A DNA stretch of 64,000 nucleotides from NCBI GenBank assembly GCA_015501605.1, contig JADNRZ010000010.1, positions 806,001-870,000 on the forward strand, read 5' to 3'. The DNA is from Panaeolus papilionaceus. Taxonomy: Eukaryota; Basidiomycota; Agaricomycetes; Agaricales. Below, in pieces: positions 37,840-49,525 of this stretch. Positions within the stretch are counted from its first letter, which is position 1; each line of letters starts with the position of its first letter. Both the position numbers and the translations under genes were made by a program. The notes beneath the pieces are model-generated. The model ran no database searches, had not been told where the DNA came from, and worked only from the letters and a program-made list of their open reading frames with translations.

Positions 37840-40800
37840 TTATACCTGACTTAACAGGGCCCTATCAATAGACGCATTAATAACCGCCTTACGAGATGTG
37901 AGGTCCATCCCGAAGTACTCTTCTAGCTGCCGACGAATTTCCCTCTTCGTCACTGAATTAAGGTCTGCATTTCTCAGCACCTCGTGAACAGCCCTATCGA
38001 CCTCCTCGTCGGACGGTCCTGATGAACTTCCGCCTAGGAGGTCGTCATCTTGGGTGGCTCTGGGGATAGGGATGTCAAGATAATTTGTCACAGGTCGTGA
38101 GGGTACTGGTTGTTGCAGAAGGGGGGCTTCAGGCATGTTATGGAAGGGAGACTGAGGGGTATTGCGTCCAGACTGGTAGCCCGGAGGAGGGAACATGCCC
38201 AACTGTGAGGGTGCAGGTGAGAAGCTACGCGGCTCATAGAAGGTTTCTCGGCCATAGAGAGATGCTGTGTGCGATTCTGGGTATCCTTCGTTTTTAGCTT
38301 TGGCAGGTGGCACCCAAGAGCCAATACTGTGATTGGATTCCTTGTCCCAGAGCTCGTTTTCCTGAAGAGGGTGTCAGTATCCAAAGACGACAGCGAGATA
38401 GATATAACGTACGTAGTCGTTCCAGGACTTGAGAGGAATAGACCTAGGATCGAATTTACCCTCGTCCTGCAGAAAATTATTAGTGAAGCTTTACGGATTC
38501 CAAATGGATTAGACTTACATGAACAATCATCTTCTTGCCAGATTCGCCCAACACAACACGAGTTTGACCCCATGAGAAATCGTCCATCTTCCAGAAGGAG
38601 TAGAGGGGCAAGAAGAACGAGAAGGCGGGAATGGCCAAGACATAGAACAACATCCAACCAATCATGTCCCACTTGCGACGCATGATGAATACAAAGGCCT
38701 GCAAACCATAGATAGCGGCGATCATGATCAAGGAAAGCATAGGAATAGCTTTGCCTTGGCCAGCGACGAGGTAGACGAGGTAAACAATCTGAAGAGTGCG
38801 TTGTTAGTAGAAATATGACGAGGGGAATATCGCTTCACGTACATAAGCCACAGTAACGGGTTGAGTCAACGTTGAGAGAAGATCTATCATAACCACGAAG
38901 CGCATAGAGAAACAACAGAAACCGCAAAGCTGCTCCAAGAACATGAGTTCACCCAAGTTGTGCACAGTAGAGTTAATCCAGCGACGACGTTGCGAGAGCA
39001 AGACCTTCCAGTCATCGGGAGCGACAGTGTAGGCATGAGCATCACGGATGAACTGTGTCTTGAACCTAGGGAAGTGCCTCAGGAGGAGCGTTGTAAGATA
39101 ACGATCTTCACCAAGGTGGAGCAAATTCTTCGTGTGCAGCGTGTCCACGCGATTTTCCGAGTAATCCTGAATGAGCTGGTTGGAGATGAGGAGAGGCTTG
39201 TGGGTATCGGGAGTCCTGAGACGGTAAAGCGTGAAACAACCGGGCAAACAAGTGACGGAGCCGAAGAGAGACTCGAAAGCTTTGGCCATATGATGTGAAA
39301 TGAAGTATTCGTATACCTAGGTGGAGTTGTCGATAATTTAATCTCGAGGATAATTGAAACCTTTAGACTTACCTGCATCATCGTGATCAGTGATTGCTTC
39401 GCGTTCGCCAATTCAGTTTCACCACAGCACCCAAGGAGCTTCTTGTCGTGAATCATTCTGGAAAAAAAAAAGAAGTAAGCAACGTGGCAGGCCGAAGCTT
39501 GCTATGGACGTACGCAGAAATAAGTCGGTTCACAGAAAGCGGATCAACCGTCGTGTCGGCATCCACCATGAACAAGTACTCGTAGAATGAGGGGTTGACA
39601 CCGATAACGTTCTTGATTTGGTGGTACATCTCCAGTTCCAAGGGGTTCATAGGGGCGTTGAAGTGGACCTAAAATATCAATGAGCACATGCAGACAATAA
39701 AGATAATGAACACTAGCCTTGTTCAAGAAGTGCATCAACAACATCTGCGAGTCTCGCTTACCACGATTTCCAGGCCTGGACCTCTCCGTAGGCTTTCCAA
39801 CCTTTGCAATGACCAAGTAGGGCACAACATGTCCAGAAGTCTCGTACAAGCCAGAGTACACCTTGCCCATGTTGTGCTGCTTGGCACCTTCACCCAAGGA
39901 CATGAAGCTGAGCGGCTCGGGGTCCAAATTAGGATCGGCACCAAGGATATCCAAGACAATGCGGGGTGTAGGACGATCATTTCCTGAACCAACAATCATA
40001 CCATCACAGATGACAACAAGAAGCTTGCGCTTATCGTCGTATTTCATCTGTGCCAACGAGTCAATGGTACGACGCAGGGAAGCATCACCTTCCGTGTAAC
40101 AGGGGACTTGGCAAATGACGAATTTGTCGTGGTCCTCCGGGGCACGAGCAGCACCAAAGTTGATGGACGCCAGGAACTTGAAACCGATGATGGACACCAT
40201 GATAACGGAAAGCACGAGCAAGATCATGTTGGCAAATTGACACTGGGGCGAGTTACGATTGTCGACCTTGCCGACGAGGAAAAGGTTACGCAAGCAAATT
40301 TTCTGATACGCCAAAACCGTCTTATCAATGTTAAGCGAGTTCAACTCCTTCGTGACATCCCGACCAGCATTGAACCTGAATAGATCAAGGACGTTTCCAT
40401 CCATGAAGTTGAGGTCAGTTTGGGAGATCGCTGGGGGTATAGTGTTGAAAGGTGTCATAGGGGCTGGAGGGTTCTTGAAGTAATTCGTAAGGTCGTAAAC
40501 CAATCCGTTGTAAATCGCGACGGAGCTTCCGGTATTTGCCATATTTTTTATTTCCTTGGGGGTGAGACCAACAAAACCAACACGGGAGTTGAAACGCATT
40601 TGCACCATCTTCTCAAAGTACCAATCTGGGCGCGAGTCATTGGTGAATGCTCGGAAGTCGTGATATACAGAGTTGGGATCGGTGTTGTTGGAGGAGTCGA
40701 GAATGATATAGGGACTGACGGATCCGGTAACTCCATTGCAGAGTGCGCTGACCTAGACAAGAATTAGACAAGAAACAATAGGAAAAATGGTTTTCTTGAC

Positions 40801-43800
40801 GTACCTGAACAGGGAAAATTTTGTCTGCTGATCCACCACCGTACTTGAGAATAGTCTTCACAGGGACAACATCGACCACACGGTTATGGGTCCGCGCAAC
40901 CTCTGTCAGATCAAAGACTTCTCCACGGATGGAAGTGTAGACGTTGTTGGGACGGTCGACAGAGTTATGCGAGGCCAATTCTGCAGAGTTGAAGACGTGC
41001 TCCGTGGGGCAAATGAGGACACCAAGGACTGCAATGACGAAGACGGCGCAAGCGCAAAGGAACCAAATGATGATGTTGAGAGCAAGCTTTTCTCTCCAGG
41101 CCTGACGAACGTCCAGGCGCTTCATCCGGCCAAGGTGCGTAAGCAGGGGTGTAGGGACCCAGAAGGTCAAAATCCAACAAAGCATAACCCAGCGACGGCG
41201 GGAAGAGGACTCCTTCAATACCTCCGTCGTCTCGCCCTCCTGAATCTCCCCTGCCAGTGCCTCCTTCTCCATGAGACCCCGTTTGTCCGTGTTCTGGAAC
41301 ATGTTCCGCGAAGGCGCATACGACTCCGAGCCATAGTGAGAGTCTGAGTCGTCCCTCTGGCTAGTGAACCGGCTGCGATTGTCGAATTCCTCAGATTGCA
41401 GGGACTTGCGTTCGTCGTAATCGTCGTACATTTCCGCTCGCTGGAAGGGAGAAGCGTTGGCGACAAGGGGCAGTGCTTGGTTGGAAGTATTGTAGTTGTC
41501 CGTGTAACCACCAGCCCAAGGCGACTGCTCCATCTCCTCGTGAGGGGAGCGATAAGGAGCATACGGGTCTGCTCCTCTAGGACTAAGTCCTGCCTCAGCC
41601 TCAGCATCGCGAAGCCGGTTTCGCTTTTGCTCTTCAACATCGCGTGATCGAAGTTGGTCTTCAAATACGTGGAACGCTCGTTGGGATAGGAAAACCTACA
41701 AAAGCGTCGAGAAGCATTGGTTAGGAATACGAAATGAAAAAGCTAATGGCCTTACTGCGTACCTTGTGTTGCCCGAGAACAATATCTTTATCCGACAGCC
41801 CGCATGCTGTCCTTGCTTGTTGTACAACCTCCCGCTCGTCGCCTTCTGTGACACCAGATGCGGAAAGCCCCTCCCTGTAACGATCGCAGAACTCTGAAGG
41901 GGTCATATTGACCTCGAAGACATTGACATTCCTCCGCGTAATTTCCGCCAGACCCATCGCCTTGACTTGGCCCTTGACACTTCGCCCCTCAAGCTGATTG
42001 GGCAGCTGCGAATCATTGGGATTGATGCAGACGACGAACCAAGGCTGTGTCTCCTCGATAGTCTCGAAGAGAACATCAAGGGCTGACTTGAACTCTCCTG
42101 CTACACAAGGACTGGAGCCGCTGCTACCGGCGGGATGCGGGTGGAGGTCATCGTCGTCTCTGTCCTTCTCCTCAATGTCGGCTGATTCTCTGACAGTCGG
42201 CATCCGCTTGATGGTGCTTTTGCGGCGCGTTGAAGGAGCACGCATGGGCTTGACAGCCTGCTGCGCTGCGACAATGGTGTCCTCATTGCGGGGATGCGCT
42301 TGAGTGGCAATAGCTTTTGCCGAGAACAGACCTTTGACGAAGGGGTTAATTGACCCCGAGCCATCCAAACCATCAGCAGCCCCTCTAAGGAGTGAGACAA
42401 AGTCGGGATTGATGGCATCAAGGTTGCGATCCAAAAAGCCTTCAGATGAATAGGTGACAGCGCCATTGAAATGGTTCACGGTGAAAGAGGGGAAGCCAGA
42501 GCGATCAATAGTGCCGGCCTTGAAGGAGGAGTGATTACCCCAGCGCTTGGTGAATGCCTCAACCATGGTGTGATCAGTCTTCTTGGGTTGCCTGCGAGCT
42601 TGGTCATCCATGATATGAATCAGACCCCCAGGAATGTTCTGGAGAAGGCGAATGCACTCCGCATTGTCGAAATAGGGGACTTGGGGAATAAACCGGGAGA
42701 CGCCCTCCATGTTGTACTCCGCAAGGTGCTTCTCGAAGATGTTGTGCTGCATCCAGTGGTGGAGTCGCTCATTGGCAAAGTTGATGCAGAACTGGTCCAA
42801 CGAGTTCGGACGACTGGACATGTTCTGCGGACCCGGAAGATCGAAAAGGCCGATGAAAGTGCTGAAGTCATCCTTGCACAGGCGTTGATTGATGTGCTCG
42901 TTGAGCCAGGCAAAGAGCAGGGAGTAGAGGGTTTTGGCAAGATCATCCCTATTGTCTGAAGCACCATCCGGATCAAGGAAAACGGTGCAAAGCTCCTTTT
43001 TGACTAGCTTGGTACGGTAGGAAAGCGCAGCCTCTAGTGCGGCTGGTTGGATACCCAGGAAGTCTGCAACAATTTCAAGGACCTCAATGTTGCGAACAAC
43101 TGCGGCGTCTTCGTTCCTGTGTCTGTCGATGATAAACTCGAGGTTTCCGAGATGGAGGATGGCGGCCACGAGCTGACAAGTTTGGGCTACATGCCGCTTT
43201 GAGAAGCCGATGGTCTTGAGTGCTATTTTGAGCTGATCGAAGCGTTGTGCATCATCATCATGGCCGGTGTTGGAACGGGCATTGCCCGCCGTCCCACGCT
43301 GTCCTAGGTAGCGATACGTCGTTTTGTCAAGAAGATGGAGGTGCTGACGTTCTTCCGGTGATGCACCGGCAATGAGGTAGTAAAAGATGTGAAAATTGCG
43401 CTCCCCTGATGGTACAGCAGCGACGCGGTTACGCTCCAAGTAATAGTCGAGGGTTTTGATACCTGAAAGTCGTCCTCTTTCTGAGAATTGCAATTCGGTG
43501 TATTTTCCGAAACGAGAGGCATTAGGGTTAAAGAGTGTGCGAGCATTCCCAAAGGACTCGAGAACGAATTCAGAAGCAGGAACTTGCCCTGCAAGTTTAG
43601 AGCCCTTCTTTCCAGGGTTGCTGACGCTGAGTTCCAGCAGCGATTTTATAGCCAGTCGTCGGTTTTCTGACTTTCCACTGCCAGTCTCTCCGCTGTATAA
43701 GGGGGTTCGATCATTGTCAGCTACCTCGCGACTGACAACATGGACAACAAAACTATGACAATAACTCACCTGAAAACGATACACTGGTCCTGAGTAGTCC

Positions 43801-44113
43801 TCCTCATGTGATAATAGGCGTTATTTGCCATTTGAAAAATGTGAGGAGGCAAGGTCTCCTTGTGCTCTGACGTATCCCTGTACTCTGCAGCATATTTGTT
43901 GAGGACTGCGTCTGCGTTTGAAGAAACGTATTTGTGTGGATTAAGAGCAACCAAAGCAGAGGTCCCAATGCCGGTGTATATGTTGTCTGTCATAAATCTT
44001 TCGCGAAGACATGCCACGATGATATCGTCAGAAATTGGAGAAAGGGTTGTGAGGTCGGTGGCAGCTTCCAGTCGCTGGTGAGGGCTTAGGCCCGCAGTTG
44101 ACTGCCTGTTCAT
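37840..44113 (-). CDS. Class V chitin synthase with myosin motor-like domain
   Basis: Ten minus-strand exons fit: 44113-43770, 43692-41763, 41695-40805, 40752-39718, 39668-39514, 39457-39373, 39316-38843, 38788-38519, 38466-38413, 38361-37840 (1,919 residues). Residues 1-760 are a myosin head with intact P-loop GETGSGKSE, the actin-side [16 protein letters not shown] and an acidic loop. Then come two membrane helices, a cytochrome-b5-like domain ([15 protein letters not shown]...), a further helix, and the GT2 chitin synthase domain with [29 protein letters not shown] and QRRRW, several C-terminal helices, and a DEK-C domain ([17 protein letters not shown]...). It polymerises GlcNAc from UDP-GlcNAc at the plasma membrane of hyphal tips and septa, the motor domain aiding vesicle delivery. 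The intron 39717-39669 starts with GC, not GT. All catalytic motifs are present. Confidence 0.96.
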
Positions 44114-44800
44114 GGTCGTGAAAGCCTAGCGGGCAGCTAAGACCGCTGTTGAAAAGCTTTTTTTAAGGGGGAGTTGGGAGGAGAAGGTAGGGAGGAGGTC
44201 CTTAGTCGTCGTGGTGCAGGAAACCGTTTACTAAATTTCTCACGGTCCCTAATGACCAACAAAGCCAATTTTAGTCTGCCATCCTTGTTCTTCTGCCATC
44301 ATCATCAGCTTTCAACTCATAACAAGACAGAATTTGTCTATAAAATGTCAAAAGGCAATAATAATTCATATTTATCTTTCGCCAGATGTGCGAGAAGGTA
44401 CACAACCCCGAAAAATTTTGCAGGTTATTTCGTTGCTATTGAGTCAGCAAGGCGCTGCGTGGAAAGTTATGGACCCGTCATCACGGAATGGAAGCCTATA
44501 TCATACCACGATCGGGGCACAAATTCCTTGCGAGGTATTGCTATCTGTTCAAAAATACCATACAACCTAATCTTAGTTCTTTACTTCCCTGTCAGGAAAT
44601 GCATGTTCAGCTTAGCTATCTCGTTGATAAATCATTTGGATGATATCTGAGTGTCAAAAGTATCATGCAAGCGGTTTCATGTATCTGAAAAACCACCTCT
44701 ACCGCCATATTGCATTGTAAGCCGCGGAGATACGCAGGTTATTTTCTTTTTCTAAACGATAACGACCTGACCCACTTGGTAGACAATGATGCCATATTGA
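44114..44800. promoter_or_regulatory. Upstream region of the chitin synthase gene
   Basis: About 690 bp; contains the chitin synthase promoter. Open frames in it show nothing recognisable. Homology with the ABC module upstream sequences starts at about 44805. Confidence 0.4.
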
Positions 44801-44804
44801 TAAG

Positions 44805-46025
44805 ATGTCTCCATGTTCATCTCAAACCTCTGTCTACAGAGCTATCTATCTCAGAAAATACTGGCTTTGATTTCTTTCATGAGCGACAAAGCTGTTGCCT
44901 GTGGTCTTCGCTGTTAACACAAGGTTCTGAGGTACAATGAGATCTCAATGTCTGGTGTTGATCGCTTCTTGTTCACAGGTTTAGGTTTGACTGACAAAAC
45001 AGAGAACAACTCACAGTCGTTCACTTTCTAAATTCTCCTCATCGCACTGATACAACTTCTGACCTATCGAATCCCCCTCCTTTGAAGCTCTAACGCTACT
45101 ACCTAACCTCGCCTTCTGATGCGAATGATGAGGCGAGGGCTCAAGCAGCGGAGGAAGAAGCGATTTTTAAACAGCCGAAGATGACCAATGTTTTCAGCCA
45201 GCAGCATTTGAGCTATCATGTTGTGCTCTCTGGCGAGAAGAATTAGCTATTGGACTATGTGCCGGGATATGTGCACCTGGCAAGTTCACTGCATTGATGG
45301 GCGAATCTGGCTCTGGAAAGGTACTTTTTTTTTTTTGTCATATGCCTTTCCTTACGGCTAATGTTTTCCTCCCTATAAAGACTACCCTGTTGAACGTGTT
45401 AGCGGAGCGCACAGATACTGGAGTTGTTACAGGAAACAGATTCTTCAACAGACAAGCATTGCCTCCAGACTTCCAAGCACAAACGGGATACTGCCAACAG
45501 CAAGATACTCATGTCCCACTTGCGACAGTCAGGGAGGCTCTCCGGTTTTCAGCGCGTCTTCGACAACCCTCCTCTGTTCCAATATCCGAGAAGGATGCCT
45601 AGTCAGTCTACTCAACTCGTCCTCGTGGATTATTTGCTAACTACTATCTACTATCTTAGTGCAGAGAAGTGTCTCAAAATGTGTGGCTTGGAACAATTTG
45701 CGGATGCGATGGTGGGCTCGTTGAGCAGAAGAATAGAACGACGATCGGGGTGGAGCTGGCAGCAAAGGTGGGACCCACATCTCTGTAACACCTGGTCCGG
45801 GGTCCTGACAAACATCATACAGCCCAACTTCTTTTATTCTTGGACGAACCTACATCTGGATTGGACTCTCAGAGTGCCCGGGCGATTATGAGATTTCTTC
45901 GTGATCTTGTTGATAACGGACAAGCCATTCTTTGCACGTTGGTTGCTTTCCTTGGGAATGCTATACGTTAAGCCCCTTTACTGACGTTATAAACAGTATC
46001 CATCAGGTACATAGAACCACCCCGG
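44805..46025 (+). pseudogene. ABC-A: truncated PDR transporter copy, NBD2 only
   Basis: Upstream sequence (44805-45030) and the N-terminal coding start (TCTCCTCATCG..., Pro-rich) match the intact copy at 58.4-58.7 kb, but about 35 bp with the ATG are missing between two TTCTCC repeats. At about 45115 the N-terminal segment is fused straight to sequence equivalent to 61857 in the intact copy, so NBD1 and TMD1 (~3.1 kb) are gone. NBD2 follows with Walker A MGESGSGK at the usual intron, and the [20 protein letters not shown] block. It carries an in-frame TAG at 45244-45246 (Lys-Gln in the intact copy) and small deletions in the signature region near 45725. After the GCACG donor and CATCAG (46011) similarity to the transporter stops. 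Non-functional. Confidence 0.88.
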
Positions 46026-46815
46026 ATTACAAGTTGTGGACTGCTTGCCTTATTGGGCTTCAAAAGGTTATACGTCTTTATACATGTATCCTTGATTAAT
46101 ATACAGTTTCATAGATGAATACCTTGCGCACAGAAGTTGTATTTGAAGACACCAGTCGCTCACCAGACAGAACCGTGCTGCAGGTCCGTGAAGTTTTACG
46201 GGTGAGAAAATAGAGCATGATGGAGACGGCGGTGAGGCTGAATTTTATGTACCATTTCTGCTTTTATTTCGTGCACTGTTACCTTTTTATTGAGTCTGTT
46301 CGTTACATCAGCCACATGGATGCTTGTGGCGCCTACAACAATTCAGACGATACGCGCGACGAGTGCTTGGACAGGACATCCTACAGGGCGTCAATGACCC
46401 ACTTGACGACGACCGTCGAAGGAGAAACCGGGAGGCGTGCTCCAGAGGTATACATGCCAGCTATGTCTCCCTAAAATATCAACCAGCTGACTACATTCAC
46501 TTATTTACTCTTTGCCTCATTCCTATTACACACTTAATGAATCCAGCTCTCGACAATCAGTTACGAACTATGCTACTTCCTGGGGCTCGCACAGCGCCGA
46601 ATCATATCAAGATAGAAGAAGAACCGACTATGTCCACCATACGGTACGAATTTCTCGGAGATTGTCACTGAAAATATCATTCAAATGTCTAATTTAACAG
46701 ACTCGCACTGTCTATCCGGATACGAGCGCCTCTTATCAGCACAAGAGCTCACCCCCTCCTCTTAATTATGTGAGTGATCGATCTATTGTGTCGCTCAGAT
46801 CATTTTGAAGGAGTT
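46026..46815 (+). other. Tail shared by ABC-A and ABC-B, possible small multi-exon ORF
   Basis: After the ABC similarity ends, copies A and B share TGTGGACTGCTTGCCTTATT, later CTCACCAGAC, and an end reading YPDTS(A/T)SYQH with VS(D/G)RS(I/V)VSL(R/G)SF before a stop. In copy A, about 530 bp lie between the two shared parts and can be read as spliced exons: an ATG at 46123 (MNTLRTEVVFEDTSRSPDRT), then RRYARRVLGQDILQGVNDPL, then RALDNQLRTMLLPGARTAP, with GT and AG at the borders. Copy B lacks this block. I do not recognise a family; it may be the 3' end of another gene fused to the broken transporter. Confidence 0.35.
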
Positions 46816-47390
46816 TCTGACGCGGAACCATGACTAGACCGATACTTCACACCTCAATCTTTGGGTGAAAACCCCATAAATGTATACTGGTAAGAGAGGA
46901 TGCTTATTGACATTTGTCGACCACCTAGAAGCTCTGAGAAGCTCCACAAACCGAAAAGAAAAAGGCGTCCGGAATGTGTTCCAATCATTGTCAACCGCTG
47001 TGGACGACATTACGTCCGCCCGCCAAATTTTTGACCGCACAAGGTCGGTGGTTGATGGTAGTATAAGGAATCTCAAACCCAGGCGTGAGGTTTCCGATCG
47101 GAATCTTTGCCACATCTAGATTTCGTTGGACTTGGTTCATTGTGTTCCATCCCCAGTAGATAGATACCGCTCATATATGTTCGTGTCAACACTAGCACAC
47201 TGGAAGGGCGAACCTCAGCGTCGAGAAAAGAAGACAAAGGCTTCTATTCGAGACATACCTAACACACCGAAAGGGGGACTAGGCGAATAAATGTAGCCCA
47301 TGCGTATGAAGAATGTATGTGTAGAAAGAATGAACACATCTAAAGGAATGTGCCAATGTGAAGGTGTGACGATGTGAAAAGGGAGAAGGA
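46816..47390. other. Spacer between ABC-A tail and repeat R1
   Basis: About 570 bp without a supportable gene or recognisable element. Confidence 0.35.
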
Positions 47391-47395
47391 GTACC

Positions 47396-47670
47396 CTGAG
47401 CAAGGCGCCCTCGGCATCAGGCGGCATCACAGACTCGCAGAGCCAGCGGGCAGCTTTGAAGGAGCTCACAGCTACCAGTCCCAATACTTCCCCACTGTAC
47501 AAGATCGGAGCAAAAAACTACTTTGGTCTGCTACATTTTTTTTCTGCGGAGAGGCGTCGCGGTGGTGGTCAACTCATTGCATCTCAAGCTTCAAGATGCC
47601 CTCACCCCGCAACCCTCGAATTGTCCATATATGGAGGGCTTTCATGATCAGCCATGCCAAGATCCCACGA
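47396..47670 (+). repeat. Dispersed repeat R, copy R1
   Basis: Diverged copy of a ~0.3 kb repeat also found at 53485-53775 (+) and 57868-58203 (-). Shared marks are CGGCATCA(G/A)GCGGCAT, an AGCTTTGAAGGAG-like block, a run of T followed by CTG(C/G)G(A/G)GAGGC, GGTGGTGGTC and a final CCATAT(A/T)TGGA. It lies about 140 bp before the GTPase-1 module. No coding capacity. Confidence 0.7.
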
Positions 47671-47799
47671 TCCAACACCTCTTCACACCTACCATGGTAG
47701 GTAGTGAAACGTCTACTTCATGAAACCTTTCTCAAACCAATCGAGATTCAATTTTTTGGCAGCCATTCCGGATCGTCTCCCGTAGTCAGAAGGAAAAAT

Positions 47800-49525
47800 T
47801 CAATTGCTTCCCAGGATGAATAGTCAGCTAATTCTTGCTCATGGTTTACTCGTACTTGCTCTTACCATCCATCTAGGATGTGCGACTCTAATCAAAATAC
47901 GAGAGCAGTATGCGAAAATTTGGACAACAGACGGATATCACAGACAGGTGAACCACAGCAGGCATGGACAGCAAACCATTAAAGACAGGAAAAGGGGCGT
48001 TGATATAATATGTAGGTCCCTGCCCTTGGCCCTCCATTATTTATTATGATACTGGTTTGCTGCCATGATGACGCAATGAGTCATACGAGGCCTATTTAAA
48101 CTCACCCTCGATTCATTTGTTGTGGTCTGACTACGTTTAACTGTCTTCTCCTTCAACACGGCCCCCATCAGCGCCATAGCTTAAAAGTGTTTTGCCGTTC
48201 TCATTTCCATGGCTAGTTCAACCTCCACATCGACTACCTCTCGACTCATCGAGGTAACTCCTACATCTAATCCAGGCGATTCCGAAGACATCGTTATTGC
48301 GTGCGTTTTTTTTTTTTTTCAAATGTTCTGCATATTGCGCGTACTAACGACCTTCGCTTATCACTCTCATAAAACAGTGTCGTAGGCAAATTGGCACACG
48401 GAAAGACATCGGTAAATGCGCGGTCATTTTGACTTACACTATGCTCACGGCTAGCCCTCTAGTTCATTGAATTCCTCGCAAATCCTGATGAAAATGAAGT
48501 ATTGAGAGAAAAACCTGGCTATGATGTTCCAGCTGTTACAGTTCGTCGTCTGCAAGGGTGGTACCAAGACAGGCTTGTCTTTATCGATACTCCCGGTTTT
48601 GGAGAGCCAGACAACACATTAGAGATCGTAGTTGACAACATAAAGAAGTGTCTGCATACATTGTACGTATGGATTCAGCACGAGTATTGGCGAAGCTTAC
48701 ATTACACTCCCAGCAAATATAAACAACTGGCGGGCATCATATACCTGTACGCCTTCAACAACCAGAACTCGCCGACACAGGCAGCAAATTGGCCCACTGA
48801 AGCACCCACTAGGGCCCAATTTGTTTCCATGGGACAGCTGTGTCCTCAAGACCGCATCACATTCGCAACATGCGATTGGGCAAGGCCATCCGACGAAGCA
48901 CAACGCAACCAGGTCGAGGACTTTATTGAAAAACGCAAGGTGAGTGGCCCTTTCCCCGACACGTTCTTTGGCCGCCCTTCTGAACTCCAAAAGAAACAAA
49001 CAGGAACCGCAAAATGGAGAGAATTTCTGAGCAATCAAGAGACCGCTCGAGCCATCGTGTCTGAGATCGTGGAGAACACCGCCGGACCTCCGCGTGGCAG
49101 CTCGATAGTCGATTTGTCCGAGCCAGGTTGCTGGGACCATTTGGCAAGGTCATTCAAGTTAAAGAACATCATTTGCATAGCATGACAGAAGGCAGAGTAC
49201 AGAAGTAAATCGCCTCTACTAGTTGCAATGAAGGTGCATAGGTTCAATGACTTCGTCGGACCTCTGGTAGCACTGCGACTTTTTTTTTTTAATTTAATTT
49301 TTTTTTAAAAACCTCATTCAATTCAGACATTGGCACTTTTTGTATTGCTATAGATTATAAATTTTAGGCATATGTCTTTTGCTCAAGGATATCGACCTGA
49401 GCCATTTCTGCCAACAGGGGTAGTAGATCATGATATCATGCCTGTAATAGTAATGTCGGTTCGGATTAAGCACTTTAGACGTGTCTTCACGTGTTGGGAA
49501 AACAACTCGGACACAGCCCCACGTC
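47800..49525 (+). repeat. GTPase module, copy 1 (inverted partner at 53785-57060)
   Basis: The whole stretch is matched in reverse orientation at 53785-57060: upstream segment with GTATGCGAAAATTTGGA, the GTPase gene, a T/A-rich 3' stretch at 49280-49310, and CACGTGTTGGGAAAACA(A). Without the two MITEs the second copy is about the same length (~1.8 kb). Confidence 0.85.
48209..49185 (+). CDS. GTPase-1: P-loop (AIG1/G-domain-like) protein, intact copy
   Basis: Three exons in frame, 48209-48300, 48378-48411 and 48463-49185, give 282 residues. A Ser/Thr-rich leader (MASSTSTSTTSRLIEVTPTS) is followed by the G1 loop VVGKLAHGKTSF (GxxxxGKT/S) split by introns, then G3 VFIDTPGFGEPD (DxPG), and a G4-like position in RITFATCDWARPSDE, where the usual xKxD or TxxWD is TCDWA. 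The end WREFLSNQETARAIVSEIVE resembles fungal AIG1-like 'G domain-containing' proteins. Such proteins are soluble GTPases of unknown role, greatly expanded in Agaricomycetes. A 64-nt stretch in the last exon (48940-49003, gtgagt...aacag) looks like an intron but removing it causes an early stop. The gene lies 140 bp after repeat R1 and just upstream of ABC-B. Confidence 0.82.
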
